Shown one piece after another: positions 1 through 9,653 of a stretch of DNA of 39,795 nt. This stretch comes from Batkoa obscura (taxonomy: Eukaryota > Entomophthoromycota > Entomophthoromycetes > Entomophthorales > Batkoaceae), in NCBI GenBank assembly GCA_030770535.1, contig JASVEC010000156.1, positions 1 through 39,795 of the forward strand, given 5' to 3'. The notes under the pieces were generated by a model, which did not search any database, was not told where the DNA came from, and worked only from the letters and a program-made list of their open reading frames with translations. The position numbers were made by a program, and so were the translations under genes. How positions within the stretch are numbered: the stretch's first letter is position 1; each line of letters opens with the position of its first letter.

Positions 1-327
1 TTACAAAGTTCATAATTTAGCCAGTAGCCTAAATTTTTGTTACGCTCATTATGCCAGTTGGAGACGACTGTGGCGCATCAACTGAATACTCTTTTTTTCT
101 TTGGTTCTTAACTTTAGTTTGTATTACATTATTTTTTTTGTTAAAGGAGTATTAAAGGAATACTAAAAACTAGTTTTAATAAATTAACTTATTTAATCTT
201 TTCAGTAGTAAATTTTACCTCCCCATTGAAATTCTTTTAACAGATTCTTTTCCATTGTTGATACTCGCCATGTTAATCTGAATAAAAAACAATTTTCTTT
301 ATGAATTATCCTTAATTAAAATCCTTA

Positions 328-579
328 TTATTTCTTCAGTGACGCTAGTTTGAGATCGAAAAGCCAATCATCTATTGAGTCCCATAATTTCTTAATATGG
401 TAATAAAGATTAATACCTAAAATTGATCTTTGTATTGAATTTGATGGGTAGCAAGATTTTATAATAAACAAGCTATTATCTACAAAAAATTTGTTTGTTT
501 TTAAAGTTCCTCCAACAAAACTTAAGTTACAAGTGGAACACTGTATTAAATTTTTGTAGCCATAATGAGTTTTCTTTCC
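328..579 (-). pseudogene. Open frame with a Cys pair, possible transposase relic
   Basis: An 83-codon frame without a clear start runs from a stop at 580-582 to a stop at 328-330. It contains a C-x2-C pair (QCSTC, about 520-535), then a GT-x8-F stretch and an amphipathic helix rich in K, W, I and D. The spacing of the Cys pair, the GT and the following hydrophobic segment recalls the N-terminus of IS1595/Merlin-type transposases, but I see no catalytic part in the remaining 327 bases to the left. This is an inference from pattern only; it could be chance in AT-rich DNA. Confidence 0.25.
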
Positions 580-676
580 TTACCTCTCGTTTTTTAGATA
601 TTAATATTTCTGTAAGCTCTATTTTTAGAGAAATCAAACAATCAATTTTTTAAAAGTGTTAAAGTGGAACACTGTA
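531..676 (+). repeat. Two copies of a 15-bp motif, possible mobile-element ends
   Basis: The word AAGTGGAACACTGTA occurs at about 531-545 and again at about 662-676 in the same orientation, each followed by further A/T-rich similarity. Read on the other strand it is TACAGTGTTCCACTT, which resembles a TA plus the CAG start of a Tc1/pogo-like inverted terminal repeat. I did not find an opposite-facing partner in the window, so these may be relic right ends. Confidence 0.35.
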
Positions 677-684
677 ATAAAATT

Positions 685-785
685 TGGGGCTGTTTTTTTT
701 TGGTTTTTCATTATTTTTCCATTTTTTAAGCACTATTTGATGTGGAAAGGTTTAGTAAAATTCTTAAACAAAAAAATACATCCCA
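685..785 (-). mobile_element. MITE copy 1 (TGGGG family)
   Basis: About 101 bp, in the reverse orientation relative to most copies. It begins TGGGGCTGT and ends ACATCCCA, with the family core (TTTTAAGCACTATTTGA) in the middle. The flanking dinucleotides are TT on the left and TA on the right, so any target duplication has decayed. Confidence 0.8.
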
Positions 786-1137
786 TATAGTTATTAATAG
801 GAGATTCCTGTTCTTTGAAAGTAATCCTTTGTTCATGTAATTAATAGATTCTTTGTTTTTTCTTGAAAAAGTAAAGAATTTATAGGGATACTTGATAAAC
901 TTAGTACTAGCGTTTTGGTCTAGTTTGTAGTTTAATAAAATTTAATAGTTGGGCTAATATTTTTTACTTTTAAAGGGAAAATGGATTTACAAAATCAGTA
1001 AGATATGATGGTGGATTCTAAAAACGTAACTTATTCAACCAACGTCAGCTAAGTTTAATGTAGTATTTTAATTGAATATTTGATTATAGAATTTCAATTA
1101 AATATAAAAATGACAAATTATAACCATTATAATCAAA

Positions 1138-2150
1138 CATTTAACTTATTTAGGGAATATTTAAATTATCTTGAAATGTTCGAACGTCATGGGGAGATGA
1201 TACCAACTAACGATGTTATTGATTATTCAAATCCATAAAAATTAAAGTCACTTATATCAAATGTAAGTTCTAATATATGGGGATATATTTTTGTGTTCAA
1301 GAATTTTACTAACAAATTTTCCATTCAAATAACGCCTAAAAGATGGAAAAAGTGATGAAGTCAAAAAAAACACCCCATATCATTATATGGATTAAACATA
1401 ATCAAAATAAACTTTAAGGAGTTAGAATTATTAAAATTAGCTTCTGATCGCTTTGAGTGTAGGTCTACTTTTGAAGTTAGTCCAGGTATAAACTTTAATT
1501 CGGATTTAGAGTTAGAAATTAAAAGCGTTAGTTATAATGTAATATAAATTATTTTAGGGACTTGAGGCAAATAAAAAGCATCAAATTAGTGAGTGGTGTT
1601 GATTTTGAAATAAACGACAACAATCATGATAACATAAAATTAGTTGAAAATAGCAGCTTTATAACTTTAGGTTATTTAGATCCACATTACATGTTCAGTT
1701 TTGATTTTTTAAATTAGTGACTTGAAAGAAATTTATACAGTATATTTATCCAGGAAGGCATTAGATTATATCTGCTTATTTGCAAATATTGAAATGATCC
1801 ATTTTGCCAACCTACATTTTTATGAACCAACTGATGGTTTTGAGTTTGTCCATAGTATTTTTCATATAGAATATAAGTTCATTAAATTTAAAGCTATGAA
1901 AAAAACTTCAACTTTATAATTTTTAAGCAATAATTTAAAATTTTCTTTACTTCATATCTCTTTTTCTAAACCTTGGAATAATTAAAGTCAAAGATTTTAT
2001 AACATACCAAAATGTAGAATTCAACTTTAGGGTTACTACTCCTTTGTCACTTATCGAACCTTATTGGTATAATCATGAGACCATGCTTGATATTTTACTG
2101 GAGTACATTTCATTATTAAACTGTGTAAAATTGGTTCCCTTGTCTATCTC
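1138..2150 (+). pseudogene. Decayed F-box/LRR gene copy a
   Basis: The translated stretches match the gene at 2443-3892. Near 1150 there is FGEYLNYLEMFE against FGEYLSQLEIFE; near 1500 the NSDLELEIKS block; near 1560 a RDLRQIKSIKLV block; near 1660 an ALGCF-like block. The 65-residue frame at 1722-1919 is the part aligned to the KEVYFKYISKGLL region, not a separate gene. Several stops and frame changes interrupt it, and MITE copy 2 sits inside the leucine-rich part at 1278-1377. The F-box end is not recognisable. Confidence 0.75.
1278..1377 (+). mobile_element. MITE copy 2 (TGGGG family), inside F-box copy a
   Basis: A 100-bp element with ends TGGGGATATATTTTTG and CACCCCA, flanked on both sides by TA (1276-1277 and 1378-1379). 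It interrupts the LRR-coding part of the decayed F-box gene, so it landed in the gene or its relic. Confidence 0.88.
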
Positions 2151-2442
2151 CTGACTTCCATAATTTATATAGCAATATGTGTTAAATGTGTATCTTAGAA
2201 GCTAATAAGTTAAGTAAAAGAATGAAACACTGATTATAAGGAAAGCTCATTTATTTATTATTATCAATAACATACAGTTTCTTTAGTAATAATTATGATT
2301 ATTCTGAAAACAGTTTTCGGATTTATTTTTAATGATATTCTAATTACGCAGTAGTGTTCTGGTTGACATCAATTTAATTCGACTTTAAATTGAATTAAAA
2401 ACCGAACTTTAGTTCTTTTTTAATTTATATTTAATTTCACAA
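2151..2442. promoter_or_regulatory. Presumed promoter region of the F-box gene
   Basis: This AT-rich stretch has no coding frame and lies just upstream of the ATG at 2443. I see no recognisable site beyond A/T tracts. It probably contains the core promoter. Confidence 0.3.
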
Positions 2443-3892
2443 ATGACATTTAAATTCGAACAATTGACTGATTTATTGCTAGAAGATATATTTAAGTTGT
2501 TACACCCAGAAGAAGCGATTGAGCTGTGCTTCTTAAGCAAAGATTTATTTAGTATAGTAAGTAGAGTAATCAGGTATAACTCAACTTACTCATTATATAA
2601 TCAAAGGGGCTGTAGTAAATATTGGAGCTATCAAGAGAAATTCATTATGGAGAATGGAGAATTGATGAAGCATATAAACATAAAAAGCGAAAATATTGAA
2701 TATTTAAATTATTGTTCGAATATAAAGTCTATACATTATTTAGATAGACCTGATTACAATAGCGAGGATGACAGAGATAATAGTAATAGCGGTGCTATTA
2801 GCTATAATGATAATATTGGTAGCAACAACAATGATAGCAACAATACTACTGATGACATAGGTAACAATGGTGATGACATTAGTGATCGTAATAGCAAACA
2901 TAATGATAATCTCAAATTAAATGCTAAGATGCCAAAATTAAAAAAGATAAGTATAGATACTAACAAGAATGGAAAGCCATTAAATTTATTTGGTGAATAT
3001 TTAAGTCAACTTGAAATATTTGAATATACTGGATTTATCAGATCAATCGAAACAATTATTAAACATTTAAATCCAGATAAATTAAAGCTACTTACACTGG
3101 ACATAAAGGGTATCTTAATACTCGATGGGCTAGATATAATTAAAGCAGAGTTCAATAAATTAATAGCATTAAAATTGCATGTTTTTTGGCTCTATTAGCC
3201 CCTTATATGATACTAACCATATACCTGAATTCAATTCCAATTTAGAATTAGAAATTGTTAATAATATGTTTCGTTTTAGTATTGATTACTTTCGAGATTT
3301 AAGACAGCTAAAGAGCGTAAAATTAGTTGATTATTCTACTTTTAACTTAAATATAGTCGATAACTATTGTGATTGTTTGAAATCATTTAAGAGTAGCAAT
3401 ATCATTGCTTTAGGCTGCTTTAACCCAGAAAAAGCAATCACTTATGATTTTTTGAAATTATCAACATTGAAAGAAGTCTACTTTAAATACATATCAAAAG
3501 GGTTATTAAGCTCAATTTCTTTACTACCAAATATTCAAACCATTTACTTTTCTAATTTACATATTTATAGTGGAATATTTGACTACGCCGCATTTAGTAA
3601 GGATAACTTTTATAAAAACGGCTATGATTTAATCAAGTGTAAATTTATAAAGCAGATTCATATCCGTGACTATTATGTTACAATTGAAGAGTTTCTTTAT
3701 CTTATATCTCTATTCCCAAATCTTGAAGTAGTTAAAGGCACAAATTTTTTATTAGAGCAAATTGAAGTGTTAGATTATAAATATATCAAATTTACTCCTT
3801 TATTGCTTATTAAGTCTTTTGACACTTACGATAAAGATGCCATTGATGAGTTATTAAAATACATTCCATTGTTACTTTGGATTAAATTATAA
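2443..3892 (+). CDS. F-box / leucine-rich-repeat protein, one frame change
   Basis: This is the best-preserved of seven related copies in the window. The N-terminus (residues about 4-50) reads as an F-box: FEQLTDLLLEDIFKLL, then a helix with LCFLSKDLF. F-box proteins bind Skp1 and bring substrates to SCF ubiquitin ligases; the F-box role is family knowledge, the substrate is unknown. Residues about 110-160 are a low-complexity N/D/S/G linker. After it come irregular leucine-rich units such as LKKISIDTN, LSQLEIFEYTGF, LKLLTLDIKG and LRQLKSVKLVDYS. The frame changes inside a run of six T at 3182-3187: the first frame gives 251 residues to 3198 and the second continues the LRR homology to 3892, for roughly 480 residues in all. 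No GT-AG intron fits there. It may be a recent null allele, a sequencing error or a real recoding site. No nearby gene suggests its target. Confidence 0.72.
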
Positions 3893-4364
3893 TAAATTAG
3901 TTATATCTGGTTGTATTTTAGTATTTTTGTTATCAGATTACATTATTTGCTAATTGACAGTTTTTATATGTATGAAAATTGTATCATGATTGAACGCATA
4001 ACCTTAATAATCTATATTATAGCTTAAATTAGTGCTTAATAACAGCTAAATATTTTCATTATGGTCGACTCTTAAATGTTGCATTTCATCATCTCTGGTA
4101 ATGCCTATACAGCTCAATTTATGCATTGAATGACTAATCTTAATACAGAATATTTAGTATCCTTTGTATAGAAACAATACAATGTATTCTTCAAAAAGGT
4201 ATTTCTCTAAATACTTCTACACTGCTTGATCAGTGTTGATCAAGAGTAGTAGGGTGTCCATTTTAACTACTAATTTTTGTAAAAGTTGCTTCCTTCTATA
4301 GTTAAAAAAGGCACAATTGAAAAACAATCAAGGAGCTTGAAAAGCTTAAAAGTAGTTATTATAT
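3893..4364. other. Intergenic, nothing recognisable
   Basis: There is no coding frame and no clear repeat. A small dyad with TTGATCAGTGTTGATCAA is visible near 4227-4245 but has no known counterpart. Confidence 0.4.
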
Positions 4365-4460
4365 GCCAATGTATTTTTGTGTTTAAGAATTTGACTAATA
4401 AACCTTCTATACAATAGCGCTTAAAAGATGGAAAAAGTGATGAAACTAAAAAACATCTCG
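4365..4460 (+). mobile_element. MITE copy 3 (TGGGG family), decayed
   Basis: The internal sequence (TTTTTGTGTTTAAGAATTTGACTAA, then GCGCTTAAAAGATGGAAAAA and TGATGAAAC) is clearly of the family. Both ends are worn (TGCCAATG on the left, CATCTCG on the right) and no target duplication is readable. Confidence 0.7.
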
Positions 4461-4494
4461 CTTTGCTAAGTAAATAATTTATTAAACACTAATG

Positions 4495-5493
4495 CTATTT
4501 AAATCATTAATAACTAAGTTAATAAACAGTTGAAAAGCAAGTATTTATAGCAAGTAAAAACTATCATATATTACTTATATTATATAAAAATAATTAATTA
4601 TAGTTTTGAAGTGTGAAATATCACTTTGTCAGTTCCATGGTTAATTATAATACAACAATCACTCAAATTGTTGTGTTCTCGAGTTTAGAGGCAATCAATC
4701 CCATGCTCTTATTTTGATTTGTTGTAAGAATTTCTAGCTTCATTCCAAAAAATATTATCCCTCATTTTGATATCCATACTAGTCAGAGTATAAAAGAGAT
4801 CTTAGAACATAGTAATTCGAGATTTTTTAACCGAGTTATTCCCTGATATCTCGTACACTTAATAAAGCCACTAAGTTTTCTTAATAGTATTTTACATAAG
4901 TTCTACAGTAGTGTTCTCTATTCTATTTGTCTTACATAGTCTGTAGCCTATTACGTGCTATTCTCCACAATTCAAGTCTATCTTAGTCATATAAACTAAG
5001 ACCTTTCGACTTACAGTGTAGTCGACTGGGCAATAACTGTTTTTGACTCCAATCACTAAGTACCAGATTTCACAGAAACTAACCACTCTCTTATATACAG
5101 CTATTTATTAACTTATTAATATACTAACAATATAACTATAATATTAAAATAACTTATTTATCTAATAGCAAGTTTAAAATGTTGGCTATAAAGCAGTTAA
5201 TAATAAATATTTCTTAATGAAGTTTTATAAAAAAACGTGTTTATTTACATGTAACTTTGATTAATATGAATATATAAGCTATAATAGTAAATTTCTTGTT
5301 AGTCTGGCTATTTTTGTTAAATTTAATAAAAATTCTGTTAACTTACAATATAAATTATTTTAAAATAATTTAAAATAGCGTCGAATATTTTTGCCTTTTA
5401 ATAAAGAATTTATTTTTATAAAATTTCAAGATATTTTAAAATACAAAATGTTTAAAAATTGAATAAAGAAATGAAACTAATTACAACACCTCT
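4495..5493 (+). mobile_element. 3-prime fragment of the 2.4-kb DNA transposon, split by a solo LTR
   Basis: The parts at 4495-4611 and 5076-5493 match the last ~460 bases of the transposon at 25304-27667. Shared landmarks include AACTAAGTTAATAAA, the AACCACTC..AGCTATTT block, AAAATGTTGGCTATAAAGCA, and the terminal AATGAAACTAATTACAACACC. The right terminus is worn (CCTCTGTA where the other copy has CCCCATA). The coding half is missing. The solo LTR at 4612-5075 interrupts the homology, so the transposon fragment is older than the LTR insertion. Confidence 0.8.
4612..5075 (+). mobile_element. Solo LTR, copy 1 (LTR-retrotransposon fossil)
   Basis: A 464-bp unit begins TGTGAAATATC and ends AGATTTCACA, giving the TG..CA termini and a short inverted repeat typical of LTRs. 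Flanks are GAAG and GAAA, a likely 4-bp target duplication. In this orientation a TATAAAAG (4789-4796) precedes an AATAAA (4861-4866), as expected for LTR promoter and polyadenylation signals. A related unit lies on the other strand at 20703-21102. No internal coding region is present, so it is a recombination remnant. The superfamily cannot be told; sequence differences between the two copies suggest an old insertion. Confidence 0.72.
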
Positions 5494-6145
5494 GTATACT
5501 ACTTAAGTTAGCTGTTGCATTTTTTTATCAAGTATCTAAAAAACTGTATACATTTACTTATTAAAATACTTTCATAAAATAATTTAAAAGAATCAAAAAC
5601 ATTAGTGAATATTGAGCAAAATATTGCAAAATATTTTTTAAGTTTCTAAATAGAAATCAATAAAAAAAATTCCCCTTATAGACACGTTTTTTATTAGAGA
5701 ATTTAGCTAACAAATTTTCCGATATTTTCATTATATAAAAATGAACAATCAAACAAAACTTTAAAAGACTTCCCCATGTTTATAAATTAAACATTTACTC
5801 CATAAATTAAATATTCATTGAAATTCATCCATATTCAATTAATTCATCTTATCCAACCTACACTTTTAACTAAACCAATAAGCCTAAACAATAGTTTAAA
5901 GTTTAAAGTCCAAAATTCAACCAAATTAATTAAAAAGATGAATATTTGAACCAATCAATGGAATTTTGACTTCTCGTACCAACTTTTTAATAACCAATGA
6001 AATGAACTAGATTTAAATTATGATAATTACTAAATATCTTAAATAGTGGCAACAGTTACAACGTTTTAATTGATAGCATAAACACTGCAGAATTCAAATT
6101 CACCTATTTTTATAAAAAATTATTCAATAGTTACAGTAATTTGCT
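5494..6145. promoter_or_regulatory. Intergenic region upstream of the RAX1-like gene
   Basis: The stretch is AT-rich with no coding frame. Bases 5679-5776 look like a badly worn MITE: a GTTTTTTATTAGAGAATTTAGCTAACAAATTTTCC block and a TTCCCCA end. The 370 bases before the ATG at 6146 presumably hold the promoter; no specific site is recognised. Confidence 0.35.
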
Positions 6146-7184
6146 ATGGTAGAACAAGGGCAATATGAGCTTGAAGGTGGAGCTTCAGAAGACAAAAGGA
6201 TACCTAACGAAGTATTATTAAATTGGGAAGGAATCAAAAATCATAATTTAAAATCGGGATTACCAACTTTAGAGCAATTATTTTCAGATAAAGCTTATCC
6301 ACCATTAACAAAGCAAAATTTTATTACTTTTATACAAGAGAGAAGTGATTATGGTACATTGTTATTAATTTTTTATCAAGCAGTTCTTGATTTTGAAACT
6401 CAATGTATTAATATGGAACAAAGCTATCCACCAGCTACTTTAGATGAAAGTCAATTAATTAATGCAACAGTACCTTTCAGTAATCGACCATTAATAATAA
6501 CTTCTGGTATGTCGATGGAGCAACAAGAAACAGTATTAAATTTAAAACAAAAAAGTGAGGAAATTATCTTTGATTTTTTAAATCCAGATAGTAATCGAAG
6601 TATTGGTGTACCAAAACAATTTTTTTTAACAGCAAAAGAAAGCTTAAATTCTAACGATATACCATGGACAAAAATATTTTCTTTAAGTAAACAATTCGCT
6701 TTCAACAAGTTAAATGGCAATTTTTATACTAGATTTATTGATTTTTGTTTTAATTCAAATTTAACTACATCAAGTTCAAAATTATGTCTATTAGTGGGAT
6801 TATTGTTATTATTATTTGGTTTTACTTTTGCACTCACTTTGATATTCTTGGATTTAAGACCCAGCGCTTTAAGATTAGTATTAATACCTTTTGTATTAAT
6901 TGGTTTAATCTTTCTCTTTTCAACCTATTTTAATTTTTTTCCAATACTTGGTATAATGGGTAAAAGGTAAATTTGGATTATAAGTAGAATTAACAAAAAA
7001 ATTGATTTTATAATTTAGAGAGATTGCTTTTTTTGTAATAGAACGTATTGAAGATATTAATATTAAAAAAGCTCATTTCAAAAAAGGAGTGATTCATCTA
7101 TTGATTTCCTTTGGTCTCACAATGGTTTTATCACTTATCTTTGTTTTAGTACCCGGTAACCATCTTATGAGATCCGTGAAATAA
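6146..7184 (+). CDS. RAX1: Rax1-like RGS-domain membrane protein, two exons
   Basis: Exons are 6146-6966 and 7019-7184, giving 328 residues; the 52-nt intron runs GTAAAT to TTTAG. Residues about 38-205 look like an RGS fold (LPTLEQLF, QNFITFIQERS, LLIFYQAVLDF, then IFDFLNP and PKQFF). The C-terminal part holds three hydrophobic helices: about 213-235, 241-262 and, encoded by exon 2, about 298-320. The third is followed by VPGN, close to the VPG that ends this family. N-terminal RGS plus three C-terminal membrane spans is the architecture of Rax1, which in budding yeast works with Rax2 in bipolar bud-site selection. In this fungus it may mark polarity sites; that is an inference. Without the intron the protein would stop after the second span, which supports the splice. 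No operon-like coupling with the next gene, which lies 376 bases downstream. Confidence 0.8.
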
Positions 7185-7560
7185 GTATGAACAAGGCTTT
7201 GGATTTGCTAGATAGATAGTTGTAAATGAAATTCATTCTTTTAATAGATGATAAACAAAAATTGTAGGGATCTTGTAACAAATTATTTCAACTTGATAAG
7301 TGGTGAAATATGTTATTGAGATTCCATTGACTTTAAAGATATCGAAAATAGATATAAAGCTTAATTTAACTTACTCTTTTAACTAATAATAATTCTATAA
7401 TTCAATAATAATAAATTTTTAAGAGAAATTAATATTTGAATATTAGTATGATTTTTAACTTTATTTAATTGGTAGATATGAAACCACTAAGTAATTAACT
7501 AATAGAAAGATTGATTGAAAGTTAGTGTAATTGTAGTCACCCAACTTTTGTTAAAAAAAC
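7185..7560. promoter_or_regulatory. Intergenic region between RAX1-like and WD40 genes
   Basis: The 376 bases contain no convincing coding frame. They should include the terminator of the first gene and the promoter of the second. I see no distinct motif. Confidence 0.35.
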
Positions 7561-9437
7561 ATGAGTTTAGAACACAATGAGAGTAAATAATACAGATGAT
7601 AATAAAATATAAATAATAATATCCGACTTTATAATAGATCCAAGCAGCTTGATAGATATTAGAGATGGAGAAAAACAAGTGGAGATAATCCAATTAATTT
7701 TACAATATTTGGATGATTTAGGGTTTCAAAATAGTAAATTAGTATTAGCGGACGAAGCGTCAAGTTATTTGAAAGAAAAGGAAATTAAACAAGTTGATAT
7801 TGAGCGAATGAAAGGATTAATTGTTGATGGGGAATGGTTAGAAGTTGAAAAATTATTACAAAAACCAGTTTTGAAGTTAAGTATTATAAATAAAAGTTTA
7901 CATTACCAAATTTATAAACAACAATACTTGGAATTAATTGAATTACATGAAACTCAAAAAGCGTTTAACTTACTAAATAAGAGATTAAAACCATTGGAAA
8001 CACAACATGTTATTAATCAACAAGAATTTAAAGATTTATGTTATCTGCTAACTTGTAATTCAGTTCAAGAACACTTAAATTTTAAATCTTGGTTAGGTAT
8101 TAGTAAAGAAAGAGAAAATTTATGTTTATCTATCAATAATTTATTAAATTTAGAACATTTTGAAAAAAATGAAAGTCAGTTATTACCGACTTTACCACCG
8201 AATCGATTATTAACTTTATTAAATCAGGCCGTTCATTACCAAGTTAATAAATATGAACATTTAAAAAATAAGTCACAAAACAATCAAATTGATTCTTTAT
8301 TTATGGATTATGAACCTATACCAATACCTAATAAAATCAAACACATATTAAAGGGTCATCATAAAAATGTTAAAAGTATTTGTAATTTTAATAATACTAA
8401 CTTGGTTGCTTCAGCTGGTTCAGATACTAAGATACTAATTTGGAACTTAAATAATGACAATGAAGTAATACATCCTACTGCTTATTTAGAAGGTCATCAA
8501 GCTAGAATTTGGGAATTAAGTAATAATAATGAAGGACATCTATTAGCTTCTGCATCTGCAGATAAAACAGTTAAATTGTGGTGTTTTAATGAAAACTTAT
8601 TGGAGAATAATGGAGATATCAATGTCAACAATAAGATAAACAATATAACAGCAACGAACTCTCAAGAATATGCTAATAATCATAATATTTATGATTTGAA
8701 ATTAAATACCCATTCGAATTATAATAGTATGAGTTGTATTAAAACATACTCAATGCATAGTCATGATGTTTACACAGTGAAATTCCATCCTAATAAAAAG
8801 TATCATTTAGCTTCAGCAGGTTATGATAAAAAAATTCAACTATTTGATATTAACAGAGAAAATTCATCTATTAAGCAATTTAATGGACATCAATTAGCTG
8901 TTACATCAATTACTTTTAATCCAAATGGGAATCTATTAATTAGTGGGTAAGCTTATTTATTTTTATTACTATTGGATAATATAATGTATTTACTTTTTAT
9001 CTTATAGTTCCAAAGATTGTAGTGTTAAATTATATGATATCAGTAGCGGTTTGAATATTAAAACTCTTGGTCATCATTTAGGTGAATTGACTTCAGTGCA
9101 AAGTGACAATAGTGGCTTATACCTTCTCACGAGTAGTAAAGATAACAATCATCGTTTATGGGATATGAGGATGTTAAACAAACCCAAAATAAAATTCAAA
9201 GGTCATCAAAATACATCGAAACATTTTATTAAAGCACGATTTATTGGAAATCAATTTATTGCTTCAGGCTCTGAAAATTCCAATTATTTTATTTGGGATC
9301 GATTTAATGGTAATATTGTTAATGAATTAAATGTACCTAATTTAAATGGGACAGTATATGATGCGGCTTATAATACATTAAATGATTCATTGGTTGTATG
9401 CTCGGATTCAAATGATTTGGTCGTATGGGGTTATTAA
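7561..9437 (+). CDS. LisH-CTLH-WD40 protein, three exons
   Basis: Predicted exons are 7561-7582, 7656-8946 and 9008-9437, giving 580 residues. The start is chosen because no in-frame ATG lies near the LisH region in exon 2; ATG at 7561 joins in frame through a GTAAAT..ATAG intron to give MSLEHNENIRDG. Residues about 16-48 form a LisH helix pair (IIQLILQYLDDLGF), and about 50-110 a CTLH region (MKGLIVDGEWLEVEKLL, YLELIELHETQKAFNLL). PPNRLLTLLNQAVHYQ near residue 200 resembles the same spot in the splicing factor Smu1. At least six WD units follow from about 230, with hallmarks such as SAGSDTKILIWNL, SASADKTVKLW, SAGYDKKIQLFD, SGSSKDCSVKLYD and SSKDNNHRLWD. LisH domains dimerise and WD propellers bind partners. 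It could be a Smu1-type or a WDR26/Gid7-type protein; I favour the Smu1 side weakly. Confidence 0.82.
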
Positions 9438-9653
9438 TCTTTTTTTATTGAAATGAGTTAATCGTAAGAGATTATTAATTTTTGTTTATTGTTAATAATA
9501 AATTTAAATAAAATAAATAATAAATATAATATATTGACTTCTTTCTTTTATTTGATTGAAAAGAAATAACCGACAAACGCGTGTTTAGATAGAAACTGGA
9601 TTTAATTTTTTATTTTGGATTTAATAGCTATAGTAATAAATATATTAATGACT

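Noticed and set aside
1722-1919. 65-residue frame as a separate gene
   Set aside because: It aligns with the LRR part of the F-box family and belongs to decayed copy a.
5679-5776. A twelfth MITE copy
   Set aside because: Only the CTAACAAATTTTCC block and a TTCCCCA end fit. It is too worn to list as a separate element.
6451-6720. 89-residue minus-strand frame
   Set aside because: It is antisense to exon 1 of the Rax1-like gene, which has clear domain support.
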